Source: JBEEMU01 sp043778315
Lineage (GTDB): Bacteria; Bacteroidota; Bacteroidia; Chitinophagales; Saprospiraceae
Assembly: GCA_043778315.1 (NCBI GenBank)
Contig: JAYWGJ010000272.1
Location: 1-5,539 of the forward strand
Length of the DNA stretch: 5,539 bases
Direction: 5' to 3'
Shown here: positions 1-5,539 of the stretch, one piece after another
How the letters are laid out: every line of letters begins with the position of its first letter
Numbering within the stretch: position 1 is the first letter of the stretch
Notes under the pieces: generated by a model
Told to the model about the DNA's origin: nothing
The model's input: the letters and a program-made list of their open reading frames with translations, nothing else
The model's database searches: none
Translations under genes and position numbers: made by a program

Positions 1-1305
1 GCGCTCTTGGGTTACGCACCCAACGTATGGTTCAAAATCCCTTGGGTTTCGGCACTCGGCATCGACTTTCACGTCGGTATGGACGGCGTATCTATGCTCA
101 TGGTTTTGCTCACCGTCGCGCTCGTGCCGCTCATCATCGCGACCGCAAAACGCAAAGACTTCAATAGCCAATTTTATGCCTTAATCATGCTCATGCAGGG
201 CGCGCTAATAGGCGTGTTCACGGCACGAGACGGCTTTTTATTTTATATTTTTTGGGAGCTTGCGCTAATCCCAATCTGGTTTATTTGCTTAGTTTGGGGC
301 GAAGAAGGACGGCAGCGCATCACCATGAAATTCTTTATTTACACCTTATTAGGCTCGTTATTCATGCTTTTAGGCATGATTTACTTGTATTTACACACGC
401 CTGGTACGCATTCGTTCAATTGGATTTTATTGACGCAGGCACACAAAACGATGTCCGTAACCGAACAATCGTTCGTATTTTGGGCAATGTTTTTGGCTTT
501 TGCAGTCAAAATGCCCGTATTTCCATTCCACACTTGGCAGCCCGACACTTACACTAATGCACCTGCGCAAGGCACGATGTTATTGAGCGGAATCATGTCT
601 AAAATGGGCGTTTTCGGCTTGATGTACTGGCTGTTGCCGATGGTGCCGCAAGGCGTAGCGCAATGGAAAGACGTTGCTATCATTTTATCTATCATAGGTA
701 TAGTTTACGGCAGCGTGATTGCGATACAACAACGCGACCTCAAACGCCTCGCGGCGTACTCTTCGTTTGCACATATTGGCTTGATTTCGGCGGGCGTTTT
801 CGCGGGTTCGTTCACGTCGCTGCAAGGCGCGACGATGCAGATGCTCGCGCACGGCTTCAATATTGTCGCCTTATTTTACATCATCGATTTAATAGAACAA
901 CAAACTGGAACGCGCCGCATCGACGGCTTAGGCGGTATCGCTATCGCAGATAAACCGTTCGCTGTTTTGGCATTTATAATCGTACTTGGCAGCGTAGCAA
1001 TGCCATTGACCAACGCATTTGTAGGTGAATTTATGTTGCTAATGGGCGTTTTTAATTACAACGCTATCGCTGGTGTTTTTGCAGGTACGACCATTATTTT
1101 GGGTGCAATTTATATGTTAAAAATGTATCGCGGCGCGTTTTTTGGCGAAGCGACTGTTGTTACACAAAAAAATTACCTCGACGGAACCGCGTTTTTTGTC
1201 TTGGCTACCTTAGCGGCGATTGTAATTATTATGGGCGTTTGCCCAAAACCGTTTATGGACTTGTCGCAAACCGCGATTCAAGATTTATTAACGACGACTT
1301 TCTAA
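1..1305 (+). CDS. nuoM: NADH-quinone oxidoreductase subunit M (5' partial)
   Basis: Antiporter-like membrane subunit of respiratory complex I; it carries one of the proton channels of NADH:quinone oxidoreductase in the inner membrane. The frame is open from base 1 and ends with TAA at 1303-1305, leaving 434 codons. NuoM is usually about 490-510 aa, and alignment from memory to E. coli NuoM (key lysines offset by 66) suggests about 60 N-terminal residues lie left of the window, so the TTG at 7 is not the start. About twelve hydrophobic segments are visible. Counting from codon 7-9 as residue 1, the key charges are E84 in FWELALIPIW (E. coli E144), K168 in AVKMPVFPFH (K234), K199 in GIMSKMGVFG (K265), H256 in AYSSFAHIG, and E341 in FVGEFM (E407). 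The glutamate at the last site separates NuoM from NuoN, which has lysine there. nuoN follows 73 bp downstream. Nothing looks broken. Identification is secure. Confidence 0.96.
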   Translation, partial: ALLGYAPNVWFKIPWVSALGIDFHVGMDGVSMLMVLLTVALVPLIIATAKRKDFNSQFYALIMLMQGALIGVFTARDGFLFYIFWELALIPIWFICLVWGEEGRQRITMKFFIYTLLGSLFMLLGMIYLYLHTPGTHSFNWILLTQAHKTMSVTEQSFVFWAMFLAFAVKMPVFPFHTWQPDTYTNAPAQGTMLLSGIMSKMGVFGLMYWLLPMVPQGVAQWKDVAIILSIIGIVYGSVIAIQQRDLKRLAAYSSFAHIGLISAGVFAGSFTSLQGATMQMLAHGFNIVALFYIIDLIEQQTGTRRIDGLGGIAIADKPFAVLAFIIVLGSVAMPLTNAFVGEFMLLMGVFNYNAIAGVFAGTTIILGAIYMLKMYRGAFFGEATVVTQKNYLDGTAFFVLATLAAIVIIMGVCPKPFMDLSQTAIQDLLTTTF

Positions 1306-1378
1306 ATAAAATTACACTTTTTAATGCTTTTTCGCTTTGCGCAAATAAAACGCTTAGAAGTGAAGGAAAAAATAAATC

Positions 1379-2761
1379 ATGATTACTTTAATACTATTAA
1401 CCATTTTCGCTATCATCAGCTTGACGACCGAAATGCTCGGTATGCGCAAAGCTGCAACTTGGACTACGCTGGTCGGTTTGCTTGCCGCAATCGGCGTGAA
1501 CGTGTACGAATGGGGCGCGACCGATGCTATTTTTAGCAATATGATGATTACCGACAATTTCGCCCGTGCGTTTTCTATCGTGCTGTTTGGTGTCGCTGCC
1601 ATATTGGTGTTGGTGTCGCCGCGTTTTTTCGAAACTTATCCGACAAATCGCCCCGAAAACTACGCTTTAATGCTGTTTTCGCTAGTAGGCGGCGTGATGA
1701 TGTTGGCATTCGGCAATTTATCGATGTTATTTTTGGGCGTAGAACTATTATCTATACCGATGTATGTATTAGCGGGAAGCGACAAACAAAATTTGCTTTC
1801 TAACGAAGCCTCGCTCAAATATTTTTTGATGGGTGCGTTCGCATCTGCCTTTTTGCTCTTCGGCATAGCATTAGTGTATGGCGCAAGCGGAACTTTCGAC
1901 CTCACGCTACTCGGCACATACACAACAACGCACGCTACGGCATTGCCACCCATATTTTTAACAGGAATATTGATGATAATAGTAGCGATGGCTTTTAAAG
2001 TGTCGGCAGTTCCGTTGCACTTTTGGGCACCCGACGTGTACGACGGCTCGCCTACTTTGATTACGATGTTCATGGCAACTATTGTAAAAATAGCCGCTTT
2101 CGGGACATTCCTAAAATTATTCGTGATTGGTTTTTCGGGTGCGATGCCGCAATATATAGGCGTACTCGCCGCAATTGCCGCTATAACTATGTGTGTAGGT
2201 AATTTTTCCGCGCTGTTTCAGTCGTCATTCAAACGCATGATGGCATTTTCGGGCGTAGCGCACGCAGGTTACTTGATGATTGGTATATTGATAGCGAGCG
2301 CGTCGGCGTATTCGGCGGTTTTATATTACTCTATCGGTTATGCGGCTGCAACCGTTTCGGCATTTTCTGTGTTATTATTGCTTACTTTTCGTAGTCACAA
2401 CGAAGAAGGCGAAGCGTTTAAGGGTTTAGCCAAAAAACACCCTGTTTTGGCAGCCGTCGCTACTATCGCAATGCTTTCGCTCGCGGGTATTCCGCCTACG
2501 GCAGGTTTTGTCGGTAAGTATTCTTTATTCGTTTTGGCAATACAAAACGGCTATATTTGGCTGGCGGTCGTCGGTATTCTCAATTCACTCATCAGCGTAA
2601 TGTACTATTTAAGAATAGTAGTTTATATGTACACAGGCGACGCGCCTGATGATAGACCCTTAGAAATTCCTTTGGCGTACAAAATTGGTTTATTTATAAC
2701 CACCTCAATTACGCTACTTTTTGGCTTAATGCCTGATTTATTAGCAAAATTACTAGGATAA
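1379..2761 (+). CDS. nuoN: NADH-quinone oxidoreductase subunit N
   Basis: Second antiporter-like proton-pumping subunit of complex I, in the inner membrane next to NuoM. The product is 460 aa, slightly shorter than E. coli NuoN (485 aa), and almost entirely made of hydrophobic helices. Channel residues are all present: E122 in FLGVELLSIP (E. coli E133), K207 in AFKVSAVPLHFWAPDVY (K217), K237 in ATIVKIAAFG (K247), H295 in GVAHAGY, and K380 in GFVGKYSLF (K395). Lysine rather than glutamate at the last site is the NuoN hallmark. The ATG at 1379 is the only sensible start because an in-frame TAA lies two codons upstream (1373-1375). A weak purine-rich GAAGGA at 1362-1367 precedes it. nuoN is normally the last nuo gene, so this marks the operon's structural end, although the acyl-CoA dehydrogenase gene follows after only 34 bp. 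Identification is secure. Confidence 0.96.
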   Translation: MITLILLTIFAIISLTTEMLGMRKAATWTTLVGLLAAIGVNVYEWGATDAIFSNMMITDNFARAFSIVLFGVAAILVLVSPRFFETYPTNRPENYALMLFSLVGGVMMLAFGNLSMLFLGVELLSIPMYVLAGSDKQNLLSNEASLKYFLMGAFASAFLLFGIALVYGASGTFDLTLLGTYTTTHATALPPIFLTGILMIIVAMAFKVSAVPLHFWAPDVYDGSPTLITMFMATIVKIAAFGTFLKLFVIGFSGAMPQYIGVLAAIAAITMCVGNFSALFQSSFKRMMAFSGVAHAGYLMIGILIASASAYSAVLYYSIGYAAATVSAFSVLLLLTFRSHNEEGEAFKGLAKKHPVLAAVATIAMLSLAGIPPTAGFVGKYSLFVLAIQNGYIWLAVVGILNSLISVMYYLRIVVYMYTGDAPDDRPLEIPLAYKIGLFITTSITLLFGLMPDLLAKLLG

Positions 2762-2795
2762 AACCCATTTACATTTCAAAAATAAATATAAATAT

Positions 2796-3977
2796 ATGTT
2801 TTTCGAACTTACAGAAGAGCAACTCGCGGTGCAACAAGCGGCTCGTGAATTTGCGCAAAATGAACTAAAACCAGGCGTTATCGCTCGCGATACCAATATG
2901 ACTTTTGCCACAGAACAAGTACGTCGGTTGGGCGAACTTGGTTTTATGGGTATGATGGTCTCGCCCGAATACAGTGGCGGCGGCATGGACACACTCTCGT
3001 ATGTGCTAGCAATGGAGGAATTATCGAAAGTAGATAATTCTTGTTCGGTGTTGGTTTCTGTCAATAACTCTTTGGTTTGCTGGGGTATAGAGACCTTCGG
3101 TACTGAAGAGCAGAAGCAAACTTATTTACACAAATTAGCAACAGGCGAATGGATAGGCGCGTTTTGCCTCAGCGAACCCGAAGCGGGCAGCGACGCTACT
3201 TCGCAACGCACAACTGCCATAGATATGGGCGACCATTATCTACTGAACGGTACAAAAAACTGGATTACTAACGGCGGCTCGTCGCGAGTACACTTGGTAA
3301 TCGCGCAAACTGATGCCGCAAAAGGACATAAGGGTATCAATGCTTTTATAGTAGATACGACTTGGGACGGCGTGATGATTGGTGCAAAGGAAGACAAAAT
3401 GGGCATCAGAGGTAGCGATACGCATACTATTATGTACCAAGATGTACGAGTACCAAAAGAAAATCGCATCGGTGAAGACGGTTTTGGTTTTAAATTTGCG
3501 ATGAAAACCTTAGCTGGCGGACGTATCGGTATCGCGGCGCAAGCACTCGGTATCGCCGCAGGCGCGTATGAACTTTCGGTGGCTTACGCCAAAGAACGCG
3601 CTGCTTTTGGCAAACCGATTGCGCAACATCAAGCAATTGCATTCAAACTCGCCGACATGGCGACCGAAATTGACGCGGCGCGTTTGCTCGTTTACCGTGC
3701 GGCATGGATGAAAGACGAACATTTGGATTATGCTACGGCTTCGGCGATGGCAAAAGTTTTTGCGTCAGAAACGGCAATGAAACACACCGTAGAAGCGGTG
3801 CAAATTCATGGCGGATATGGTTTTGTAAAAGAGTATCATGTGGAACGCTTGATGCGCGATGCTAAAATCACACAGATATACGAAGGCACATCAGAAGTAC
3901 AGCGTATTGTCATCTCTCGAGATGTATTGAGCGGCAACTTATACGTTCCGATGTTTGCGCCAAGCAAAGTACACTAA
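2796..3977 (+). CDS. Acyl-CoA dehydrogenase (short-chain/butyryl-CoA type)
   Basis: FAD enzyme, presumably cytoplasmic, that introduces the alpha-beta double bond into an acyl-CoA and passes electrons to electron-transfer flavoprotein: the first step of beta-oxidation or of branched-chain amino acid breakdown. The 393-aa protein has the usual order: alpha-helical N-terminal domain (about 1-118), beta domain with family signature 1 at 124-136 (CLSEPEAGSDATS) and the flavin-contacting WITNG at 156-160, then the C-terminal helical domain with KERAAFG at 266-272 and signature 2 at 336-355 (Q-x2-GGYGF ending in RLMRD). E363 in IYEGTSEVQR sits where short- and medium-chain enzymes carry the catalytic base, so the protein should be active; chain-length preference cannot be read here. 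The ATG follows an A/T-only leader with no clear Shine-Dalgarno site. It lies 34 bp after nuoN and before a terminator, so co-transcription with nuo is likely. I give no symbol because paralogues are common. Confidence 0.93.
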   Translation: MFFELTEEQLAVQQAAREFAQNELKPGVIARDTNMTFATEQVRRLGELGFMGMMVSPEYSGGGMDTLSYVLAMEELSKVDNSCSVLVSVNNSLVCWGIETFGTEEQKQTYLHKLATGEWIGAFCLSEPEAGSDATSQRTTAIDMGDHYLLNGTKNWITNGGSSRVHLVIAQTDAAKGHKGINAFIVDTTWDGVMIGAKEDKMGIRGSDTHTIMYQDVRVPKENRIGEDGFGFKFAMKTLAGGRIGIAAQALGIAAGAYELSVAYAKERAAFGKPIAQHQAIAFKLADMATEIDAARLLVYRAAWMKDEHLDYATASAMAKVFASETAMKHTVEAVQIHGGYGFVKEYHVERLMRDAKITQIYEGTSEVQRIVISRDVLSGNLYVPMFAPSKVH

Positions 3978-3997
3978 TTTTTATTGCTTTAAAATAC

Positions 3998-4031
3998 AAA
4001 AACCCTCTTGCGTACAAACAAGAGGGTTTTT
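3998..4031. terminator. Bidirectional Rho-independent terminator
   Basis: Two 13-base arms, 3998-4010 (AAAAACCCTCTTG) and 4019-4031 (CAAGAGGGTTTTT), are perfect reverse complements around an 8-base loop. The GC-rich inner stem is flanked by A5 on the left and T5 on the right, so transcripts from either strand end in a U-run. It lies 20 bp after the acyl-CoA dehydrogenase stop and 15 bp beyond the stop of the minus-strand zinc-ribbon gene. It therefore most likely ends both convergent units, and it is the likely 3' end of the nuoM-nuoN-dehydrogenase transcript. Confidence 0.92.
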
Positions 4032-4046
4032 GAGTTTTAGTTTAAT

Positions 4047-4268
4047 TTAGTTGGTCATCAAATCAAAAATACTAGATAACGCACTTTCGCTGCCTTGATA
4101 AAATTCTGTATAAGTACAGTTTCGGCAAGTTACAGAAGTAAATCGACGGCTTTCGACATCAAATATTTTTGACCAAAAGCCACCTGTAACCCGAATTTGA
4201 CCTGTTTTGTAGTCTGTATGATTACATTTTGGGCATTTGTAGCCGCGTTGAGGTGGATTAAACGACAT
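4047..4268 (-). CDS. Small zinc-ribbon protein (DUF2082 / COG3478-like)
   Basis: The 73-aa product has two CxxC knuckles, C12-P-K-C15 and C48-R-N-C51, the spacing of a zinc ribbon that binds one zinc ion. Between and after them are blocks I recall as typical of the family called predicted nucleic-acid-binding Zn-ribbon protein (DUF2082, Pfam PF09855 from memory): GQIRVTGGFWSKIFDVE, RRFTSVTC, YTEFYQG and a final SSIFDLMTN. Length matches that family, so the gene looks complete. No signal peptide or membrane segment is present, so it is probably cytoplasmic. The biological role is unknown; nucleic-acid binding is only the family prediction. It converges on the acyl-CoA dehydrogenase with a shared terminator and is divergent from the CoA-binding gene. 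The ATG (complement of 4266-4268) directly precedes the conserved N-terminus and follows a nearly pure A/T leader on its strand. Confidence 0.87.
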   Translation of the reverse strand: MSFNPPQRGYKCPKCNHTDYKTGQIRVTGGFWSKIFDVESRRFTSVTCRNCTYTEFYQGSESALSSIFDLMTN

Positions 4269-4353
4269 TTTTTGTTTTTTTATAATTATAATAATGTGAA
4301 AAATAAAGTATTTATATCGAAATAACCTTTTTATTATAAAAAAAGTTCCAATT
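4269..4353. promoter_or_regulatory. AT-rich divergent intergenic region, presumed to hold two promoters
   Basis: These 85 bases separate the start codons of two divergently transcribed genes, so both promoters should lie here unless one extends into a neighbouring gene. Only 11 of 85 bases are G or C. A perfect 10-bp palindrome, TATAATTATA, occupies 4281-4290, and an inverted repeat TTTTTAT / ATAAAAA lies at 4328-4334 and 4336-4342. I find no clean match on either strand to the Bacteroidota promoter pattern (TTG, about 20 bases, TAnnTTTG), so exact promoter positions are not assigned. With such base composition the palindromes may be chance. Confidence 0.4.
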
Positions 4354-4716
4354 GTGAAAAAAACCTTAGTTTTGGGCGCGTCGACGAAGCCCGACCGCTA
4401 CGCTTATAAAGCAATTACGATGCTGCAACTGCACGGTCACGAGGTCGTTGCGGTTGGTAATGCGGTTGGCGAAGTTGGTAATATTACAATACAACAAGAA
4501 TTACCCGAGCAAATCGACAACCTCGATACTATCACTTTATACCTTAATCCGTCGAGACAAGTACCTTATTATGATGCAATTATTGGTTTGCAACCCAAAC
4601 GTGTCCTTTTTAATCCAGGTACAGAAAATAGCGATTTGGTCAATCTTTGCAACGAAAATGGCATCGCTACCGAGTACGCCTGCACCTTAGTTTTACTAAG
4701 TACGAGTAATTATTAG
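4354..4716 (+). CDS. CoA-binding domain protein (CoA_binding_2 family)
   Basis: A 120-aa single-domain Rossmann-like protein of the short CoA-binding family (CoA_binding_2, Pfam PF13380 from memory), related to the CoA-binding domain of succinyl-CoA synthetase alpha subunits and ADP-forming acyl-CoA synthetases. The N-terminal strand and nucleotide loop are MKKTLVLGASTKPDRYAYKA (1-20). GHEVVAVG follows at 28-35, TLYLNPSRQ at 61-69, the conserved RVLFNPGTEN at 83-92 and a closing ACTLVLLS at 109-116. Length is normal for the stand-alone form, which lacks the catalytic domains of the synthetases, so it likely binds CoA or a similar nucleotide; its physiological job is unknown. The GTG start at 4354 is favoured because conserved sequence begins there and no in-frame ATG occurs between it and the upstream TGA at 4297-4299. 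It is divergent from the zinc-ribbon gene. I see no terminator after it, so read-through into the lipoprotein gene is possible. Confidence 0.88.
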   Translation: MKKTLVLGASTKPDRYAYKAITMLQLHGHEVVAVGNAVGEVGNITIQQELPEQIDNLDTITLYLNPSRQVPYYDAIIGLQPKRVLFNPGTENSDLVNLCNENGIATEYACTLVLLSTSNY

Positions 4717-4740
4717 CCAATTATTAGTCAATTATTTGCG
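4708..4740 (+). repeat. Three tandem 11-bp repeats across a stop codon
   Basis: Copies are AATTATTAGCC (4708-4718), AATTATTAGTC (4719-4729) and AATTATTTGCG (4730-4740). The first two differ at one base and the third matches the second at 8 of 11. The first copy contains the last two codons and the TAG of the CoA-binding gene, so the repeat straddles the end of that gene and runs into the gap before the lipoprotein gene. It may result from local slippage duplication, or may be a set of protein-binding sites spaced by about one helical turn. Confidence 0.65.
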
Positions 4741-4767
4741 CTAAAAAATCAATTGGCATCAATTTTG
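4735..4767 (+). promoter_or_regulatory. Candidate Bacteroidota-type promoter for the lipoprotein gene
   Basis: TTTG at 4735-4738 and CAATTTTG at 4760-4767 resemble the Bacteroidota -33 (TTTG or TTG) and -7 (TAnnTTTG) elements, with one mismatch (C for T) in the second and a 21-base spacer, inside the range known for the phylum. Transcription would start about 4773, giving a leader of roughly 30 bases before the ATG at 4805. Short motifs like this are expected by chance in AT-rich DNA, so this is only a candidate. Confidence 0.3.
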
Positions 4768-4804
4768 TTATATTATTAATATCATTCATTTTAAAAATAA
4801 AAAT

Positions 4805-5338
4805 ATGAAAAAAATCGTATTCGCGGCAATCGGCATCGCTACAATTACTGCTTTTGGCTGTAAAAAAATTCAGGAATTAACGGAGTTCGATATTCCGTTG
4901 AACACGTCGTTTACCGTTCCCGCGCAAATTCCAAGTACGCCCTTGCCAGATATTCAAACACCAGGTATTCAAACAAATATACAAAAAACGTTTGAAAGTA
5001 ATGGTACAGCAAAAGATTTGATTGACGAAGTGACCCTAAAGGAGATGAAATTGGTGGTGAATACACCAACAATGGGTACGCTCAATTTTTTGAAATCGGC
5101 AAAAATTTATATTAATGCAAAAGGTATGAGTGAGGCTTTGCTATCGAGCCGCGACTCTATTCCGCGCGATGTGAATACGATTGATTTTACACCGTCAAAG
5201 GCAAATTTGACCAATTATATCACAAAAGACTCGTTTTCGTTGCGCATACAAGTCGTGACCCGCGAACTAACTACTAACGAGATAAAGCTCGATGTGAAGA
5301 CAAAATTTCATGTTAATGCGAAAATATTAGGTCAATGA
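4805..5338 (+). CDS. Predicted lipoprotein of unknown function
   Basis: I do not recognise this 177-aa protein. The N-terminus is a lipoprotein-type signal: MKK, a hydrophobic stretch at 4-17, then A-F-G-C with the lipidation cysteine at C19. Phenylalanine at -2 and alanine at -3 are not the classic lipobox, but Bacteroidota tolerate such variants. The residues after the cysteine (KKIQE) show no clear surface-export acidic motif, so the side of the outer membrane it faces is open. A Pro/Thr-rich linker at about 39-57 contains a repeated IQT (IQTPGIQTN). The remainder alternates polar and hydrophobic residues in likely beta strands (MKLVVNTP, AKIYINAKG, FSLRIQVVTREL, EIKLDVKTKFHVNAKIL), suggesting a small beta-rich domain. 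The ATG at 4805 follows an A/T leader and begins a good signal peptide. The gene appears monocistronic, with a terminator 39 bp after its TGA. No enzyme motif is visible. Confidence 0.82.
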   Translation: MKKIVFAAIGIATITAFGCKKIQELTEFDIPLNTSFTVPAQIPSTPLPDIQTPGIQTNIQKTFESNGTAKDLIDEVTLKEMKLVVNTPTMGTLNFLKSAKIYINAKGMSEALLSSRDSIPRDVNTIDFTPSKANLTNYITKDSFSLRIQVVTRELTTNEIKLDVKTKFHVNAKILGQ

Positions 5339-5377
5339 AAATAATTTTGATTGTTTTGTAAAAAAATAATCGCTTTG

Positions 5378-5418
5378 GCAGCAAAAAAATGTATTTTTAC
5401 GTTTTTTTGCTGCTTTTT
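5378..5418 (+). terminator. Rho-independent terminator of the lipoprotein gene
   Basis: The arms GCAGCAAAAAAA (5378-5389) and TTTTTTTGCTGC (5402-5413) pair perfectly over 12 bp. The stem continues inward by one T-G wobble and three Watson-Crick pairs (5390-5393 with 5398-5401), leaving a TTTT tetraloop at 5394-5397. T5 follows at 5414-5418 on the plus strand. On the minus strand the hairpin is followed by CCAAAGCG rather than a T-run, so it should act mainly on plus-strand transcripts. It lies 39 bp after the lipoprotein stop. Confidence 0.87.
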
Positions 5419-5539
5419 ATTTACGATGTTTTAAATTAGTGCTTAGTGTAGGAAATCCGTTGCGGCTACACAAATTAGTATTTTTCATATTTAATGGCAA
5501 AATATTATTTTGATTTTCAGGAAATATACGTTTAAATTT
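5417..5539 (-). other. Possible 3' end of a minus-strand gene (weak)
   Basis: Read on the minus strand from the right edge, one frame stays open for 40 codons and ends in TAA (complement of 5417-5419), directly abutting the lipoprotein terminator. The conceptual end is Asn- and Lys-rich, finishing ...SRNGFPTLSTNLKHRK, and matches no family I know. Base composition is as AT-rich as the intergenic gaps, unlike the confirmed genes, and a 40-codon open stretch can arise by chance. No plus-strand gene starts here: the ATG at 5494 reaches a stop after 13 codons. Treat it as non-coding unless sequence to the right extends the frame. Confidence 0.2.

Noticed and set aside
1336..1345. Perfect palindrome TTTGCGCAAA between nuoM and nuoN
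   Set aside because: It is short, has no loop and no following T-run, so it is not a terminator; in an operon gap I cannot support it as an operator.
1324..1536. 70-codon plus-strand frame starting in the nuoM-nuoN gap
   Set aside because: It overlaps nuoN in another frame, its product is low in recognisable motifs, and the nuoN start is fixed by an in-frame stop and family match.
1660..2073. 137-codon open frame on the minus strand inside nuoN
   Set aside because: It is antisense to conserved NuoN sequence including the K207 helix, its product resembles no family, and NuoN on the plus strand is certain.
2753..3064. 103-codon minus-strand frame over the start of the acyl-CoA dehydrogenase gene
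   Set aside because: It is a shadow of the conserved N-terminal domain on the other strand; no family match or separate signals.
4716..4757. Inverted repeat GCCAATT (4716-4722) / AATTGGC (4751-4757) as a terminator of the CoA-binding gene
   Set aside because: Only 7 bp with a 28-base loop and no T-run directly after it; better explained by the repeated CAATT tracts.
5494..5535. Plus-strand ATG and short frame near the right edge
   Set aside because: Only 13 codons before TAA, with no ribosome site or terminator signals; chance.
1..5539. CRISPR array, insertion sequence, tRNA/rRNA, riboswitch or defence/phage module
   Set aside because: I saw no spaced palindromic repeats, terminal inverted repeats with transposase, tRNA-like cloverleaf or rRNA stretches; the genes are housekeeping or small orphan types.

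Overview
The window reads as a piece of a Bacteroidota chromosome (inference; I do not fix the order or family). Genes are moderately GC-rich with many GCG, CGC and GGC codons. The gaps between them are very AT-rich. Starts are preceded by A/T-only leaders rather than strong Shine-Dalgarno sites, and the gene types (a nuo operon end, a short-chain-type acyl-CoA dehydrogenase, a short CoA-binding protein beginning MKKTLVLGAS, a small lipoprotein) fit that phylum.

Layout: positions 1-3977 hold three co-oriented plus-strand genes. They are nuoM (5' end cut by the window), nuoN and an acyl-CoA dehydrogenase, with gaps of 73 and 34 bp. A perfect 13-bp hairpin flanked by A5 and T5 (3998-4031) closes this unit. 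It also serves a minus-strand gene that converges on it from the right, a 73-aa zinc-ribbon protein (4047-4268). That gene is divergent, across an 85-bp extremely AT-rich gap, from a GTG-started 120-aa CoA-binding protein (4354-4716). Next is an 88-bp gap with 11-bp tandem repeats and helically phased AATT tracts, then a single predicted lipoprotein of unknown function (4805-5338) with its own strong terminator (5378-5418). The last ~120 bases are AT-rich; a minus-strand frame is open from the right edge to a stop at 5417 and could be the tail of another gene, but evidence is weak.

How the genes work together: NuoM and NuoN are two antiporter-like proton-pumping membrane subunits of respiratory complex I (NADH:quinone oxidoreductase), and all the key charged residues visible here are intact. 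The dehydrogenase performs the first oxidation of a fatty acyl-CoA, and its close linkage suggests co-expression of fuel oxidation with the respiratory chain. The three small genes on the right are not obviously connected to this or to each other.

I see no CRISPR array, transposon, tRNA or rRNA, and no convincing new multi-gene system. The most unusual parts are the repeat-bearing gap upstream of the lipoprotein, the orphan lipoprotein itself and the divergent pair of uncharacterised small genes.
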